Positions 21,370 through 30,915 of a stretch of DNA of 64,000 bases are shown here, in pieces. Position 1 is the stretch's first letter, and the number at the start of each line of letters is the position of its first letter. The notes below the pieces were generated by a model, which saw nothing but the letters and a program-made list of their open reading frames with translations, searched no databases and was not told where the DNA came from. The stretch comes from Rhizobium sp. CFBP 8762. Its GTDB lineage: Bacteria; Pseudomonadota; Alphaproteobacteria; Rhizobiales; Rhizobiaceae. The translations under genes were made by a program, and so were the position numbers. The stretch is taken from NCBI RefSeq assembly GCF_014841565.1, contig NZ_JACYUD010000001.1, positions 62,001 through 126,000 on the forward strand, in the 5' to 3' direction.

Positions 21370-21834
21370 ATGAGACAAACCTTCGACGTGGCTGACAAAC
21401 TGTTTGATCTTTACCACCGCATCTACCGGCTGGTGAATGATTGCATGACCGAACAAGGGGTATCCCTTGCGCGCAGCAAATTCCTGTATTTTCTGAGCCG
21501 TCTGGGTCCCTGCCGCTCTACCGATCTGGCATGTGCACTGAATTTTGCTCCGCGCACCGTGACAGAAGCCATCGACGGGCTGGAGCGTGACAAGCTGGTT
21601 GTCCGCCAGCCTGATCCGGAAGATCGTCGCGCGAAGATCGTCTCCATCACTGATATGGGGACGACAGTGCTGATGGCGGCCGAGAATCCCAAGAAAGAGA
21701 TTATCAACGAAATCTTTACCGCGCTTGATGACGAACAGTTGAAACAACTGTCTGACATCATCGAAGCGTTGGCAAGGAAAGCCGACGAAATCTCCAAGCG
21801 TTCTGCGGATGAACCGGCCAAGCGGACTGCTTGA
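21370..21834 (+). CDS. MarR family transcriptional regulator
   Basis: A winged-helix dimeric regulator of about 154 residues from ATG 21370 (MRQTFDVADKLFDLYHRIYR). The helix-turn-helix is visible as GPCRSTDLACALNFAPRTVTEAIDGLERDKLV, followed by the wing with PDPEDRRAKIVSITDMG, the DxRxK signature of the family. C-terminal helices form the dimer interface. The frame is open upstream to 21301, but those codons run through the TTGACA and palindrome, so the shorter start is preferred. It may control itself and the divergent nuclease operon, or the SDR/FAH pair 110 bases downstream. Confidence 0.88.
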   Translation: MRQTFDVADKLFDLYHRIYRLVNDCMTEQGVSLARSKFLYFLSRLGPCRSTDLACALNFAPRTVTEAIDGLERDKLVVRQPDPEDRRAKIVSITDMGTTVLMAAENPKKEIINEIFTALDDEQLKQLSDIIEALARKADEISKRSADEPAKRTA

Positions 21835-21944
21835 TCCGGTTCGCCAACCCACTCTTTTCTATGGAAATGCGTCTGCCTTCTTGACAAGATACCCGCCCGG
21901 CATGTCTGTGGCATCGGGGCATTTTGTTATGGAGAGATAGATCT

Positions 21945-22682
21945 ATGGCCGGACAACTGGCAGGCAAACGCGCGGTGATTACAGCTGCGGCGCAAGGCAT
22001 CGGCCTTGCTGCAGCGCAGGCCTTTCAGCGCGAAGGCGCAACGGTTATCGCGACGGATATCAACAGTGAAAAGCTCTCGGAGCTGGCATCGACCGGCTTG
22101 GCCACAGCACGGCTGGACGTGCGGGATCGCCAGGCCATCACGTCGTTTGCAGAACAAACCGGATCGATTGATATTCTCTTCAACTGCGCCGGTTTCGTAC
22201 ATGGCGGCACGATTCTCGAGGCGCGCGAAGAGGATTTCGATCTCGCCTTCGATCTGAATGTGAAATCGATGTTTCACATGATTCGGGCGTTCCTTCCCGG
22301 CATGATTGATCGGGGCGGCGGCTCCATCATCAACATGTCGTCTGTTGCAGGCGTTCCCGCTGGTGTTCCCAACCGCTTTGTCTATTCCGCCAGCAAAGCG
22401 GCTGTCATCGGCCTGACGAAATCCATTGCAATCGATTATATCAAGCAGAACATTCGTTGCAACGCCATCGCCCCCGGTACTGTTCAGTCGCCATCTTTGG
22501 AAGAACGAATGCATGCGCAAGGCGACTACACCCAAGCGCGCGCCGCGTTCATTGCGCGCCAGCCCATGGGGCGTCTTGGCACCCCTGAGGAGATTGCGGC
22601 GCTTGCCGTGTATCTTGCCAGCGATGGCGCAGCCTACACCACCGGCCACGTTCACGTTATTGACGGCGGCCTCAGCCTTTAA
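21945..22682 (+). CDS. SDR family oxidoreductase (2-keto-3-deoxy-L-fuconate dehydrogenase-like)
   Basis: A 245-residue classical short-chain dehydrogenase. It has the NAD(P)-binding TAAAQGIGLAAAQAF near the N-terminus, the NCAG motif (FNCAGFVHGG), catalytic Ser in INMSSVAG, and YSASKAA with the YxxxK pair; the C-terminus ends HVIDGGLSL. An Asp after the second strand (ATDINSEK) suggests NAD over NADP preference. ATG 21945 is preceded by GGAGAG. Resemblance to the KDF dehydrogenase branch, and the FAH hydrolase 27 bases downstream, suggest the end of an oxidative L-fucose-type pathway; the substrate is not proven. Confidence 0.85.
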   Translation: MAGQLAGKRAVITAAAQGIGLAAAQAFQREGATVIATDINSEKLSELASTGLATARLDVRDRQAITSFAEQTGSIDILFNCAGFVHGGTILEAREEDFDLAFDLNVKSMFHMIRAFLPGMIDRGGGSIINMSSVAGVPAGVPNRFVYSASKAAVIGLTKSIAIDYIKQNIRCNAIAPGTVQSPSLEERMHAQGDYTQARAAFIARQPMGRLGTPEEIAALAVYLASDGAAYTTGHVHVIDGGLSL

Positions 22683-22709
22683 CTTCACCGACTCATATTG
22701 GGAGAGACT

Positions 22710-23552
22710 ATGAAACTGTTACGCTATGGCCCTCAAGGGCAGGAAAAGCCCGGCCTTCTGGACCAGGACGGCAAAATTCGGGATCTGTCCGGTCACATCC
22801 ACGATGTGGCGGGCCAAGCGCTCCTGCCGGAAACGCTGGAACGTCTGCGGGCTCTGGACGTTGCGTCCCTCCCCGTTGTCGAGGGTTTCCCGCGTCTTGG
22901 TCCCTGCGTTGCCGGAACCGGCAAATTTATCTGCATTGGCCTGAACTATTCCGATCACGCCGCAGAGACTGGTGCCACCGTGCCCCCTGAGCCCATCATT
23001 TTCATGAAGGCGACATCGGCCATTTGCGGTCCGAACGACGATGTGGAAATTCCCCGCACCTCTCTGAAAACCGACTGGGAGGTCGAACTCGGCGTTGTCA
23101 TCGGCAAGACAGCCAAGTACGTGTCCGAAGCCGATGCGCTCGACCATGTTGCTGGCTACTGCGTCATAAACGACGTTTCGGAACGCGCCTTTCAGGCCGA
23201 ACGCTCCGGCCAGTGGACCAAGGGCAAATCAGCCGATACATTCGGTCCGACCGGCCCATGGCTTGTGACACAAGATGAAGTCGCTGATCCTCAAAACCTG
23301 AAAATGTGGCTGGAAGTGAATGGCCACCGCTATCAGGATGGCTCAACCAAGACGATGGTGTACGGCGTTCGTTACCTCGTCGCCTATCTCTCGCAGTTCA
23401 TGAGCCTGCAACCCGGCGACATCATCTCCACCGGTACGCCGCCCGGCGTTGGCCTCGGCCAGAAGCCGAATGTGTTCCTCAAGGCTGGAGACGTTATGCG
23501 TCTGGGCATTGAAGGCTTAGGTGAACAGCAGCAGACCACGGTTCAGGCTTGA
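22710..23552 (+). CDS. Fumarylacetoacetate hydrolase family protein
   Basis: A 280-residue FAH-fold hydrolase that would cleave a C-C bond in a 1,3-diketo acid, using a divalent metal. Family features are FICIGLNYSDHAAETG, the acidic metal ligands in DWEVELGVVIGK, GYCVINDVSERAFQ, and the C-terminal DIISTGTPPGVG. It follows the SDR gene with a GGAGAG ribosome-binding site before ATG 22710. As a pair they match the 2,4-diketo-3-deoxy-L-fuconate route in gene type, but ureidoglycolate-lyase-like annotation is equally common for this family. Confidence 0.85.
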   Translation: MKLLRYGPQGQEKPGLLDQDGKIRDLSGHIHDVAGQALLPETLERLRALDVASLPVVEGFPRLGPCVAGTGKFICIGLNYSDHAAETGATVPPEPIIFMKATSAICGPNDDVEIPRTSLKTDWEVELGVVIGKTAKYVSEADALDHVAGYCVINDVSERAFQAERSGQWTKGKSADTFGPTGPWLVTQDEVADPQNLKMWLEVNGHRYQDGSTKTMVYGVRYLVAYLSQFMSLQPGDIISTGTPPGVGLGQKPNVFLKAGDVMRLGIEGLGEQQQTTVQA

Positions 23553-23564
23553 AGCGATAATACA

Positions 23565-23596
23565 TAAAAAAGGCCCGGTTCGCACCGGGCCTTTTC
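23565..23596. terminator. Bidirectional terminator between FAH gene and hupB
   Basis: A symmetrical hairpin AAAAGGCCCGG-ttcgca-CCGGGCCTTTT lies between two convergent genes. The A-run on one side and T-run on the other allow termination in both directions. Confidence 0.85.
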
Positions 23597-23614
23597 CATT
23601 TCAGCCAACAGCTA

Positions 23615-23890
23615 TTAGCTGTTAACCGCATCCTTCAGGCCCTTGCCTGCTGTGAACTTCGGTACGTTGCGGGCTGGAATATCAACCTCTGCGCCTGTCG
23701 AAGGGTTGCGACCCTTGGAGGCTTCGCGGCGACCGACCGTAAAGTTGCCGAAACCAACGAGGCGGATGTCGCCACCGTTCTTCAGTTCACCCTGAATCGT
23801 CTCAAAAACTGCGTCCACTGCGGACGTAGCATCGCCCTTGGACAAGCCGGACTTTTCGGCGACTGCGGCGACGAGCTCATTCTTATTCAT
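23615..23890 (-). CDS. hupB: DNA-binding protein HU
   Basis: A 91-residue nucleoid protein. The sequence MNKNELVAAVAEKSGLSKGDA is the standard HU start, the body carries the DNA-binding beta arm (GRREASKGRNPSTGAEVDIPARNVPKF), and the end is KGLKDAVNS. HU bends DNA without strict sequence preference. Its position just downstream of lon is conserved in many proteobacteria. It has its own terminator at 23565-23596. Confidence 0.97.
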   Translation of the reverse strand: MNKNELVAAVAEKSGLSKGDATSAVDAVFETIQGELKNGGDIRLVGFGNFTVGRREASKGRNPSTGAEVDIPARNVPKFTAGKGLKDAVNS

Positions 23891-24255
23891 GTTTCCACCC
23901 TTTCATACTGGTTTGAAACTGTCTGCGGCACACACTGAACTGTGGGTGCCGCGTGGGTAACTGTGAGTGTGCTGATTGTCGTTAACCGACATCACCACAT
24001 CTGTTCTTGCCGCATCTCAGACTGGCCCGACGGATCCGGCAAATCTGGATGTATCGAATGACACCAGCCACTCGCTTTGCGGGCGGTATCAAAGCCTGGA
24101 GACGATTGCACGTCCCCCTTGCTCCGGCAACTCCAATCGCTCGCAAAGCCCGCAAATGCAAGGGTTTGCCACTGTTTTTAACGAAAAAGGCCAGCATAAA
24201 TGCTGGCCTTCAACAGATTTGTCACGGAATGCGCGACAGGTTGGTCAAACCTGCT
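23891..24255. other. Intergenic region upstream of hupB and downstream of lon
   Basis: About 365 bases without a supported gene. It carries the lon terminator (24183-24210) and presumably the hupB promoter. Partial inverted copies of GCTTTGCG occur near 24073 and 24132, giving a loose stem without obvious function. Confidence 0.5.
24183..24210 (-). terminator. Rho-independent terminator of lon
   Basis: Perfect 11-bp arms AAGGCCAGCAT/ATGCTGGCCTT (24187-24210) with a two-base loop centre, followed on the minus strand by a run of T residues. It lies 46 bases after the lon stop. Confidence 0.88.
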
Positions 24256-26676
24256 TTAGTGCGCGATTGTCTGCCCTGCATCGTCAGTCGCGTCGGTTGG
24301 CGTTACCGGCGTTGCCTGCGTCGCTGGATCCCATTCGATGGCCTCAGGCATGCGCAGAAGTGCGTGCTCGAGAACTTCACCCATGCGGGAAACCGGGATG
24401 ATTTCCATGTTGTTTTTCACATTGTCCGGAATATCGGCCAGATCCTTGGCGTTCTCTTCCGGGATCAAGACTTTCTTGATACCGCCGCGAAGTGCAGCCA
24501 GCAGCTTTTCTTTCAAACCGCCAATCGGCAGCACGCGACCACGCAACGTAATCTCACCCGTCATGGCAACGTCCTTGGACACAGGAATGCCCGTCATGAT
24601 CGACACGATTGCCGTGACCATGGCCACACCCGCTGACGGACCATCCTTGGGCGTTGCGCCTTCCGGCACATGCACGTGGATATCCGACTTGTCGAAACGT
24701 GGCGGCTCGATGCCGAAATCAACCGCGCGCGAACGAACGTAGGACGCCGCTGCCGAAATCGATTCCTTCATCACTTCCTTGAGGTTGCCCGTCACCGTCA
24801 TGCGGCCCTTGCCGGGCATCATCACGCCTTCGATGGTCAGCAACTCGCCGCCCACTTCCGTCCAGGCAAGACCGGTGACAACACCGACCTGATCCTCGCG
24901 CTCAGCCTCACCGTGACGATAGCGCGGTACACCGAGGTAATCGTCCAGATTGGCAGCCTTGACCTCAACAGTCGTGACCTTGCCCTTAATGATCTCGGTC
25001 ACCGCCTTACGCGCCAGCTTCATCAGTTCACGCTCGAAGCTGCGCACACCCGCCTCACGCGTGTAGGTCTGGATGATAGCCATCAAGGCCTCATCGTCCA
25101 CCGAGAATTCCTGTGGCTTCAAGGCATGGTCACGAATGGCTTTTGGCAGAAGGTGACGCTTGGCAATTTCCAGCTTTTCCTCTTCTGTGTAGCCCGCAAT
25201 ACGGATGATTTCCATGCGGTCCATCAGCGGCGCTGGAATGTTCAACGTATTGGCGGTCGTGATGAACATGACGTTCGACAGGTCATATTCCACCTCAAGA
25301 TAGTGGTCCATGAACGTCGAGTTCTGTTCCGGATCCAGCACCTCGAGCAAGGCCGATGACGGATCGCCACGGAAATCCTGACCCATCTTGTCGATTTCGT
25401 CGAGCAGGAAGAGCGGATTGGAGCGCTTGGCCTTCTTCATCGACTGAATGACCTTGCCGGGCATGGAACCGATATAGGTCCGACGATGGCCGCGAATTTC
25501 AGCCTCATCACGAACACCGCCCAGCGCCATGCGCACATATTCACGCCCTGTTGCGTTCGCAATCGAACGCGCCAACGACGTCTTGCCGACGCCCGGAGGA
25601 CCGACGAGGCACAGGATCGGCCCTTTGATCTTGGTCGAACGCGCCTGCACGGCCAGATACTCGACAATGCGCTCCTTGACCTTATCCAGGCCAAAGTGGT
25701 CAATGTCCAGAATCTTCTCAGCGTTGTTGAGGTCCGTTTTGACTTTGGACTTCTTGTTCCACGGAATGCCCAGCAACCAATCCAGATAATTGCGCACCAC
25801 GGTCGCTTCCGCTGACATAGGGCTCATCTGCTTCAGCTTCTTCACTTCGGCATCGGCCTTATCGCGGGCTTCCTTGGACAGCTTTGCCTTGGAAATACGG
25901 TCTTCTAGCTCGGCCATCTCGTCGCGGCCATCTTCGCCGTCGCCAAGCTCCTTCTGGATCGCCTTCATCTGTTCGTTCAAATAATATTCGCGCTGGGTCT
26001 TTTCCATCTGGCGCTTGACGCGCGAGCGGATACGCTTTTCCACCTGCAGCACGGAAATCTCGCCTTCCATGAAGCCAAGGGCTTTTTCAAAACGCGATTT
26101 GACGCTGGTTGTCTCCAGCATTTCCTGCTTTTCGACAATTTTGATCGACAAGTGTGACGCGACCGTATCAGCCAGCTTGGAATAGTCGTCGATCTGGCTT
26201 GCAGCACCCACGACTTCCGGCGAAATCTTCTTATTGAGTTTAACGTAGCTTTCGAATTCCGAAACCACGGACCGGCTCAGCGCTTCAATCTCGACGGGGT
26301 CTTCCTCAGGCTCGACCAGCACATGGGCCATCGCCTCGTAGAACTCTTCGCGCTTATTGTAGCCATCGATCTCGGCGCGTGCCTTGCCTTCAACCAGCAC
26401 CTTGACGGTGCCATCCGGCAATTTCAACAACTGCAGCACGTTGGCGATGGTGCCGATCTGGTAGATGGCAGCCGGTTCCGGATCATCATCACTGGCGTTG
26501 ATCTGGGTTGCAAGCATGATCTGCTTGTCTGTGCCCATCACCTCTTCCAGCGCGCGAATGGACTTTTCGCGACCGACAAACAGCGGCACAATCATGTGCG
26601 GAAACACAACGATGTCACGCAGAGGAAGCACCGGATAGGTCGCGTTCTCTGCTGCGGGCGACGTTTTGCTCGTCAT
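24256..26676 (-). CDS. lon: ATP-dependent protease La
   Basis: An 806-residue cytosolic protease that degrades misfolded and regulatory proteins. The N-terminal substrate domain ([23 protein letters not shown]) is followed by the AAA module with Walker A ([13 protein letters not shown]) and Walker B ([12 protein letters not shown]). The C-terminal protease has the Ser-Lys dyad Ser681 ([11 protein letters not shown]) and Lys724 ([10 protein letters not shown]). The length is normal for the family. ATG 26676 follows AAGGATG. A heat-shock-type promoter candidate lies about 80 bases upstream. Confidence 0.97.
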   Translation of the reverse strand: MTSKTSPAAENATYPVLPLRDIVVFPHMIVPLFVGREKSIRALEEVMGTDKQIMLATQINASDDDPEPAAIYQIGTIANVLQLLKLPDGTVKVLVEGKARAEIDGYNKREEFYEAMAHVLVEPEEDPVEIEALSRSVVSEFESYVKLNKKISPEVVGAASQIDDYSKLADTVASHLSIKIVEKQEMLETTSVKSRFEKALGFMEGEISVLQVEKRIRSRVKRQMEKTQREYYLNEQMKAIQKELGDGEDGRDEMAELEDRISKAKLSKEARDKADAEVKKLKQMSPMSAEATVVRNYLDWLLGIPWNKKSKVKTDLNNAEKILDIDHFGLDKVKERIVEYLAVQARSTKIKGPILCLVGPPGVGKTSLARSIANATGREYVRMALGGVRDEAEIRGHRRTYIGSMPGKVIQSMKKAKRSNPLFLLDEIDKMGQDFRGDPSSALLEVLDPEQNSTFMDHYLEVEYDLSNVMFITTANTLNIPAPLMDRMEIIRIAGYTEEEKLEIAKRHLLPKAIRDHALKPQEFSVDDEALMAIIQTYTREAGVRSFERELMKLARKAVTEIIKGKVTTVEVKAANLDDYLGVPRYRHGEAEREDQVGVVTGLAWTEVGGELLTIEGVMMPGKGRMTVTGNLKEVMKESISAAASYVRSRAVDFGIEPPRFDKSDIHVHVPEGATPKDGPSAGVAMVTAIVSIMTGIPVSKDVAMTGEITLRGRVLPIGGLKEKLLAALRGGIKKVLIPEENAKDLADIPDNVKNNMEIIPVSRMGEVLEHALLRMPEAIEWDPATQATPVTPTDATDDAGQTIAH

Positions 26677-26755
26677 ATTACATCCTTTCATCGCCCCGTT
26701 ACCGGGCGCGTTGCCAACGGCCTGAAAGCGCCGAAGGACCTTATTCTTTCCACGT

Positions 26756-26786
26756 AGAAGTGGCGTGTCGTTGACAGCATTTCAAG
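26756..26786 (-). promoter_or_regulatory. Candidate sigma-32 (heat-shock) promoter of lon
   Basis: On the minus strand CTTGAAA (26786-26780) is followed after 16 bases by CCACTTCT (26763-26756), similar to the sigma-32 consensus CTTGAAA and CCCCATnT. The predicted start of transcription lies about 70 bases before the lon ATG. Confidence 0.5.
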
Positions 26787-26911
26787 GCTCAGACGATTGG
26801 AGCAAGCGGCGTTCCGCGCCCAATCTTCTTTCAAATGCCACGAACGATTTGCGAAGGACTATATTTCACGGTTCACGCAAAGAATAGTCAATTATGAAGC
26901 TTTTATCACGC

Positions 26912-26940
26912 AAAAAGCCCGCTTTCGCGGGCCTTTTTCT
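26912..26940 (-). terminator. Rho-independent terminator of clpX
   Basis: The stem AAAAAGCCCGC-tttc-GCGGGCCTTTTT, followed by T residues on the minus strand, lies 20 bases after the clpX stop and upstream of lon. Confidence 0.88.
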
Positions 26941-26959
26941 GTTTTTCAGTGAAAAGCAA

Positions 26960-28237
26960 TCAGGCTGATACGTTTGCCTTTTCGTCTGTCCGCTCCGAAT
27001 AGATATAGAGCGGACGGGCTGACCCCTTCACGACCTCGTCGGAGATCACAACCTCTTGAACACCTTCTAAAGTCGGAAGTTCAAACATGGTGTCCAGAAG
27101 GATCTTTTCCATGATCGACCGCAGACCACGCGCGCCGGTTTTGCGGATGATGGCGCGACGAGCAATCTCCCGCAGCGCATCTTCGTGGAAGGTCAGTTCC
27201 ACATCTTCCATCTCAAACAGTCGCTGGTACTGCTTGATCAACGCGTTCTTTGGCTCAGACAGAATCTGGATAAGCGCATCCTCGTCCAGATCTTCCAGCG
27301 TTGCCAGAACAGGCAGACGACCAATGAATTCCGGAATAAGGCCGAACTTCACCAGATCTTCCGGCTCCAGTTCACGCAACACTTCACCGACGCGACGATC
27401 TTCCGGTGCACGAACCGAAGCACCAAAGCCGATGGAGGTTTTCTCGCCGCGAGCCGAAATGATTTTGTCCAGACCGGCAAACGCACCGCCGCAGATGAAC
27501 AGGATATTCGTGGTATCAACCTGCAGGAACTCCTGTTGGGGATGCTTGCGCCCACCCTGTGGCGGCACAGACGCAACCGTGCCTTCCATAATCTTCAACA
27601 GCGCCTGCTGCACGCCCTCACCCGACACGTCGCGTGTAATTGACGGATTGTCCGACTTGCGGGAAATCTTGTCAACTTCATCAATGTAGACAATGCCGCG
27701 CTGCGCACGCTCAACGTTGTAGTCAGCCGACTGGAGCAGTTTGAGAATGATGTTTTCCACATCCTCGCCTACATAGCCTGCTTCCGTCAGCGTCGTTGCG
27801 TCCGCCATGGTGAAAGGCACATCAATAATGCGTGCCAGCGTCTGCGCCAGATAGGTCTTGCCGCAACCGGTTGGGCCGACCAACATGATGTTGGACTTTG
27901 CCAGTTCCACATCGCTGCCCTTGGCGGCGTGGGCCAAGCGCTTGTAATGGTTGTGAACGGCAACGGACAGGATACGCTTTGCCTGTTGCTGGCCGATGAC
28001 GTACTCATCCAGAACCTTGATAATTTCCTGTGGGGTTGGAACGCCATCCCTCGACTTGACCATCGAGGTTTTGTTCTCTTCCCGAATAATGTCCATGCAC
28101 AATTCAACGCATTCATCGCAGATGAACACCGTCGGTCCTGCAATCAGCTTGCGGACTTCGTGCTGGCTCTTGCCGCAAAACGAACAATAAAGCGTATTCT
28201 TCGAGTCACCGCCGTTGCTACCGCTGACCTTGCTCAT
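26960..28237 (-). CDS. clpX: ATP-dependent Clp protease ATP-binding subunit ClpX
   Basis: A 425-residue unfoldase that feeds substrates to ClpP. The N-terminal zinc-binding domain has Cys18, Cys21, Cys40 and Cys43 (CSFCGKS ... [10 protein letters not shown]). The AAA module has Walker A GPTGCGKT (121-128), Walker [11 protein letters not shown], and sensor/arginine-finger segments. The ClpP-docking IGF-type loop is present as [11 protein letters not shown] 28237 ([10 protein letters not shown]) is preferred over an upstream in-frame start at 28288. Confidence 0.97.
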   Translation of the reverse strand: MSKVSGSNGGDSKNTLYCSFCGKSQHEVRKLIAGPTVFICDECVELCMDIIREENKTSMVKSRDGVPTPQEIIKVLDEYVIGQQQAKRILSVAVHNHYKRLAHAAKGSDVELAKSNIMLVGPTGCGKTYLAQTLARIIDVPFTMADATTLTEAGYVGEDVENIILKLLQSADYNVERAQRGIVYIDEVDKISRKSDNPSITRDVSGEGVQQALLKIMEGTVASVPPQGGRKHPQQEFLQVDTTNILFICGGAFAGLDKIISARGEKTSIGFGASVRAPEDRRVGEVLRELEPEDLVKFGLIPEFIGRLPVLATLEDLDEDALIQILSEPKNALIKQYQRLFEMEDVELTFHEDALREIARRAIIRKTGARGLRSIMEKILLDTMFELPTLEGVQEVVISDEVVKGSARPLYIYSERTDEKANVSA

Positions 28238-28304
28238 ATCATCTTCCTTCCAGCATGCCGCGTGAACTCGAAAAGCCCCGCCGGACACCTCAAACCGCTT
28301 GGGC

Positions 28305-28334
28305 GAAAAAGCCGCTCCGCTTTAAGCGGCTTTT
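28305..28334 (-). terminator. Terminator between clpP and clpX
   Basis: An inverted repeat of AAAAGCCGCT and AGCGGCTTTTT on the minus strand, in the 295-base gap after clpP. It suggests that clpX has its own promoter downstream (between here and 28237) or is expressed by readthrough. Confidence 0.75.
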
Positions 28335-28532
28335 CCTACAAGCTTCGGGAGCATTCACCGGCATCCACACTTTGTTTCACCGGTTGCAACGAACACCCAA
28401 CTCTTCTGCCGATGCTATCCACGAACACATCAAGGGAGCATTAACAGCCTATACTAACGTCTTTCACGGCCAGATAAAGGGTGTGACCATTACATTTATG
28501 TCACACAGCTTAAAAGGGCCTGCGTCGTTGCC

Positions 28533-29162
28533 TTACGCAGCCGCCTCTTCCAGCGCGACGCGGGAGCTGATGACCTTGTCAATCACGCCCCAATCCATTG
28601 CCTCGTCCGAAGTCATGAAGTGGTCACGATCCAGCGTCTTTTCAACTTCCTCATAGGTACGGCCGCAATGCTTGACGTAAATTTCATTCAGGCGCTTCTT
28701 CATCTTAATGATGTCGCGCGCATGACGCTCGATATCGGACGCCTGACCGGAAAAACCGCCGGACGGCTGGTGTACCATGATCCGGGAGTTCGGCGTCGCC
28801 ATCCGCATATCCTTGTGGCCGGCAGCCAGCAGCAGCGAACCCATGGATGCTGCCTGCCCGATGCACAGCGTGGAGACGGCAGGCTTGATAAATTGCATGG
28901 TGTCGTAAATCGCCATGCCGGCGGTCACCACACCACCGGGAGAGTTGATGTAGAGGGCAATTTCTTTCTTCGGGTTTTCTGCTTCCAGAAAGAGAAGCTG
29001 CGCGCAGACAAGCGTCGCCGTGTGATCTTCCACCGGACCGGTCAGGAAGATGATTCGCTCTTTCAGCAGGCGCGAAAAAATATCGTAGGAACGTTCGCCG
29101 CGGTTTGTCTGCTCGACAACCATCGGCACCAGTGCCATGGCGGTATCAACTGGATTTTTCAT
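28533..29162 (-). CDS. clpP: ATP-dependent Clp protease proteolytic subunit
   Basis: A 209-residue serine peptidase that forms the tetradecameric proteolytic chamber. The catalytic triad is Ser106 ([10 protein letters not shown]), His131 (IMVHQPSGG) and Asp180 (LDRDHFM). The oxyanion-loop motif [15 protein letters not shown] is intact. The gene lies about 295 bases before clpX and has a strong heat-shock-type promoter candidate upstream. Confidence 0.97.
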   Translation of the reverse strand: MKNPVDTAMALVPMVVEQTNRGERSYDIFSRLLKERIIFLTGPVEDHTATLVCAQLLFLEAENPKKEIALYINSPGGVVTAGMAIYDTMQFIKPAVSTLCIGQAASMGSLLLAAGHKDMRMATPNSRIMVHQPSGGFSGQASDIERHARDIIKMKKRLNEIYVKHCGRTYEEVEKTLDRDHFMTSDEAMDWGVIDKVISSRVALEEAAA

Positions 29163-29248
29163 GTCAAACCTTCGTCAATCTGGCCCGGAAACCCTTTGGC
29201 CCAAAAACCCTGTGGAATACCGGGAATCATTACTCTTCTTCCGTCCTT

Positions 29249-29278
29249 ACATAGAGTGTCAATGCCCCTGACTTCAAG
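29249..29278 (-). promoter_or_regulatory. Candidate sigma-32 (heat-shock) promoter of clpP
   Basis: Minus-strand CTTGAAG (29278-29272) is followed after 15 bases by CTCTATGT (29256-29249), close to the consensus CTTGAAA and CCCCATnT. It lies about 80 bases before the clpP ATG. Confidence 0.6.
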
Positions 29279-29330
29279 ACGCGACACACGATAAGCTTGC
29301 CCCACCTGCACTTGGGCGGTGGATCACCAA

Positions 29331-30881
29331 TCAAAGCTGCGATTCGATGGGCAGGAAGGAAATGACCTTGGCCGTCAGGCGACGATAGAAACCCACCTCG
29401 GGCTCGCGCCTGGACAGACGGCCTCTTCCCTCGTGTGTGTCCTGCCAGACGATTCGCCCGCCATCCAGATCAAGCTGAAAGCTGTTGACCGCCGATGTCT
29501 CATCCGCAAAGACTTGCCGCACCTCTTCCACCAGGGCTTGCTGGCTGAACAGCACCCCCATCTCCGTGTTCAACGCAGCAGAGCGCGGGTCGAAGTTGAG
29601 AGAACCGACAAATGCTGTCGTTCCGTCAACCGTAAAGGCTTTGGTATGAAGGCTCGCCCCCTTCGACCCAAAGATCGACAGCTTCTGCGGGTCGCCCATG
29701 TCTTTCAACTCGTAGAGCTTTATGCCATCCTCCAGCAGGGTTCGCCGGTACTTGGAATAGGCACCGTGGACCGCCGCCACGTCGGTGGCAGCCAGTGAAT
29801 TGGTCAGCACGGACACATCGACCCCGTTGGCGACAAGCTCTGCAAACTCCTCCGTGCCGATAGGACCGGGGATGAAGTAAGGAGAAATGATCTGCAACTC
29901 GGATGTCGCAGCCTTGAGCACCGGCAGCAAATCCTGCAAAATCCAGTTTTCCGGTTGTTCGACATGGGCTTTCTCCGGCGGATCGAACACGATACGGGCT
30001 TTGTCAGTCCAGTGCAGCCCGTCACCGCTCATCAACTTTTGATCGACATGTTCAGCGCGTAGAAAATCGAGATACGGACGGGCAGCCGGTCCGGCAACGA
30101 GTTTCTTCAGTTTCTTGCGCAGCTTGGGCAAGCGATTGCGCCGCGCGCGGCCAAGCGCAGTAATCGGAAGCACGACGCCTGAATTCCAAAACGTATCAAA
30201 CATGTGGCTGGTTTCGTCCACAACCGGGCCAACCATCACCATATCCAGATCGCGAAAATTCGAGGCTTCAGACGCATCGAAATAGGCGTCGCCAATATTG
30301 CGTCCGCCGACGATGGCGACCCGGTTATCGGCGATCCACGCTTTGTTGTGCATTCGGCGCGTGGCGGACCATGGCCGCAAAACCATTTCCAGACCACGGC
30401 GGATCGGTCCGTTCCGGTTCAGGCCGGGATTGAACAGCCGCACCTCGATATTGTCGTGGCGGCACAGTGCCAGATAGGCCTTGTCATGTTGCGATGCGTT
30501 GATATCGTCCAGCAGCAACCGCACCCGCACCCCGCGATCGGCTGCCTTGATCACCTCATAGGCCAGCAGCCCGCCGGTCAGATCGTCCTTCCAGTAGTAA
30601 TACTGCAGATCGAGGCTGCGTCCGGCGTGGCGCGCCGTCATGACGCGGGCGATAAACGCTTCTACATTGCTGGCAACAAGACGCAGGCCGTTGAGACCTG
30701 AGTTCGCTGCCAGCATTGGCACGATAGCGCGATCCAACTCCGTTTCGTCTTCCTGTGCTGGCAGAACGTGCGACGGCTCCCCAACGGCTTTGCGCGCGAA
30801 GCGTCCATAAAAGTAGACGGCCAGAAACGAGGCGAGCGAAAAGCACACCACCAGAGCGATGACTGTGGAAATCACACCCAT
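29331..30881 (-). CDS. Phospholipase D family protein (cardiolipin synthase-like)
   Basis: A protein of about 516 residues with an N-terminal membrane anchor (VISTVIALVVCFSLASFLAVYFYG) and two HKD catalytic motifs: HNKAWIADNRVAIVGGRNIGD and HTKAFTVDGTTAFVGSLNFDPRS. The first-half motif LDLQYYYWKDDLTGGLL and the order of domains match the cardiolipin-synthase/PLD-like branch. The likely reaction is phosphatidyl transfer or phospholipid hydrolysis at the inner membrane. ATG 30881 follows GAGGTGG. It sits 34 bases after the EEP-family gene, so the two are probably co-transcribed. Confidence 0.85.
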   Translation of the reverse strand: MGVISTVIALVVCFSLASFLAVYFYGRFARKAVGEPSHVLPAQEDETELDRAIVPMLAANSGLNGLRLVASNVEAFIARVMTARHAGRSLDLQYYYWKDDLTGGLLAYEVIKAADRGVRVRLLLDDINASQHDKAYLALCRHDNIEVRLFNPGLNRNGPIRRGLEMVLRPWSATRRMHNKAWIADNRVAIVGGRNIGDAYFDASEASNFRDLDMVMVGPVVDETSHMFDTFWNSGVVLPITALGRARRNRLPKLRKKLKKLVAGPAARPYLDFLRAEHVDQKLMSGDGLHWTDKARIVFDPPEKAHVEQPENWILQDLLPVLKAATSELQIISPYFIPGPIGTEEFAELVANGVDVSVLTNSLAATDVAAVHGAYSKYRRTLLEDGIKLYELKDMGDPQKLSIFGSKGASLHTKAFTVDGTTAFVGSLNFDPRSAALNTEMGVLFSQQALVEEVRQVFADETSAVNSFQLDLDGGRIVWQDTHEGRGRLSRREPEVGFYRRLTAKVISFLPIESQL

Positions 30882-30915
30882 TACCACCTCGCTTTGCACC
30901 CCTTGCCGAGCGGGG

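Noticed and set aside
29279-29330. Terminator for the phospholipase D-like gene
   Set aside because: A partial GC-rich inverted match is present on the minus strand, but the stem is broken and there is no T-run.
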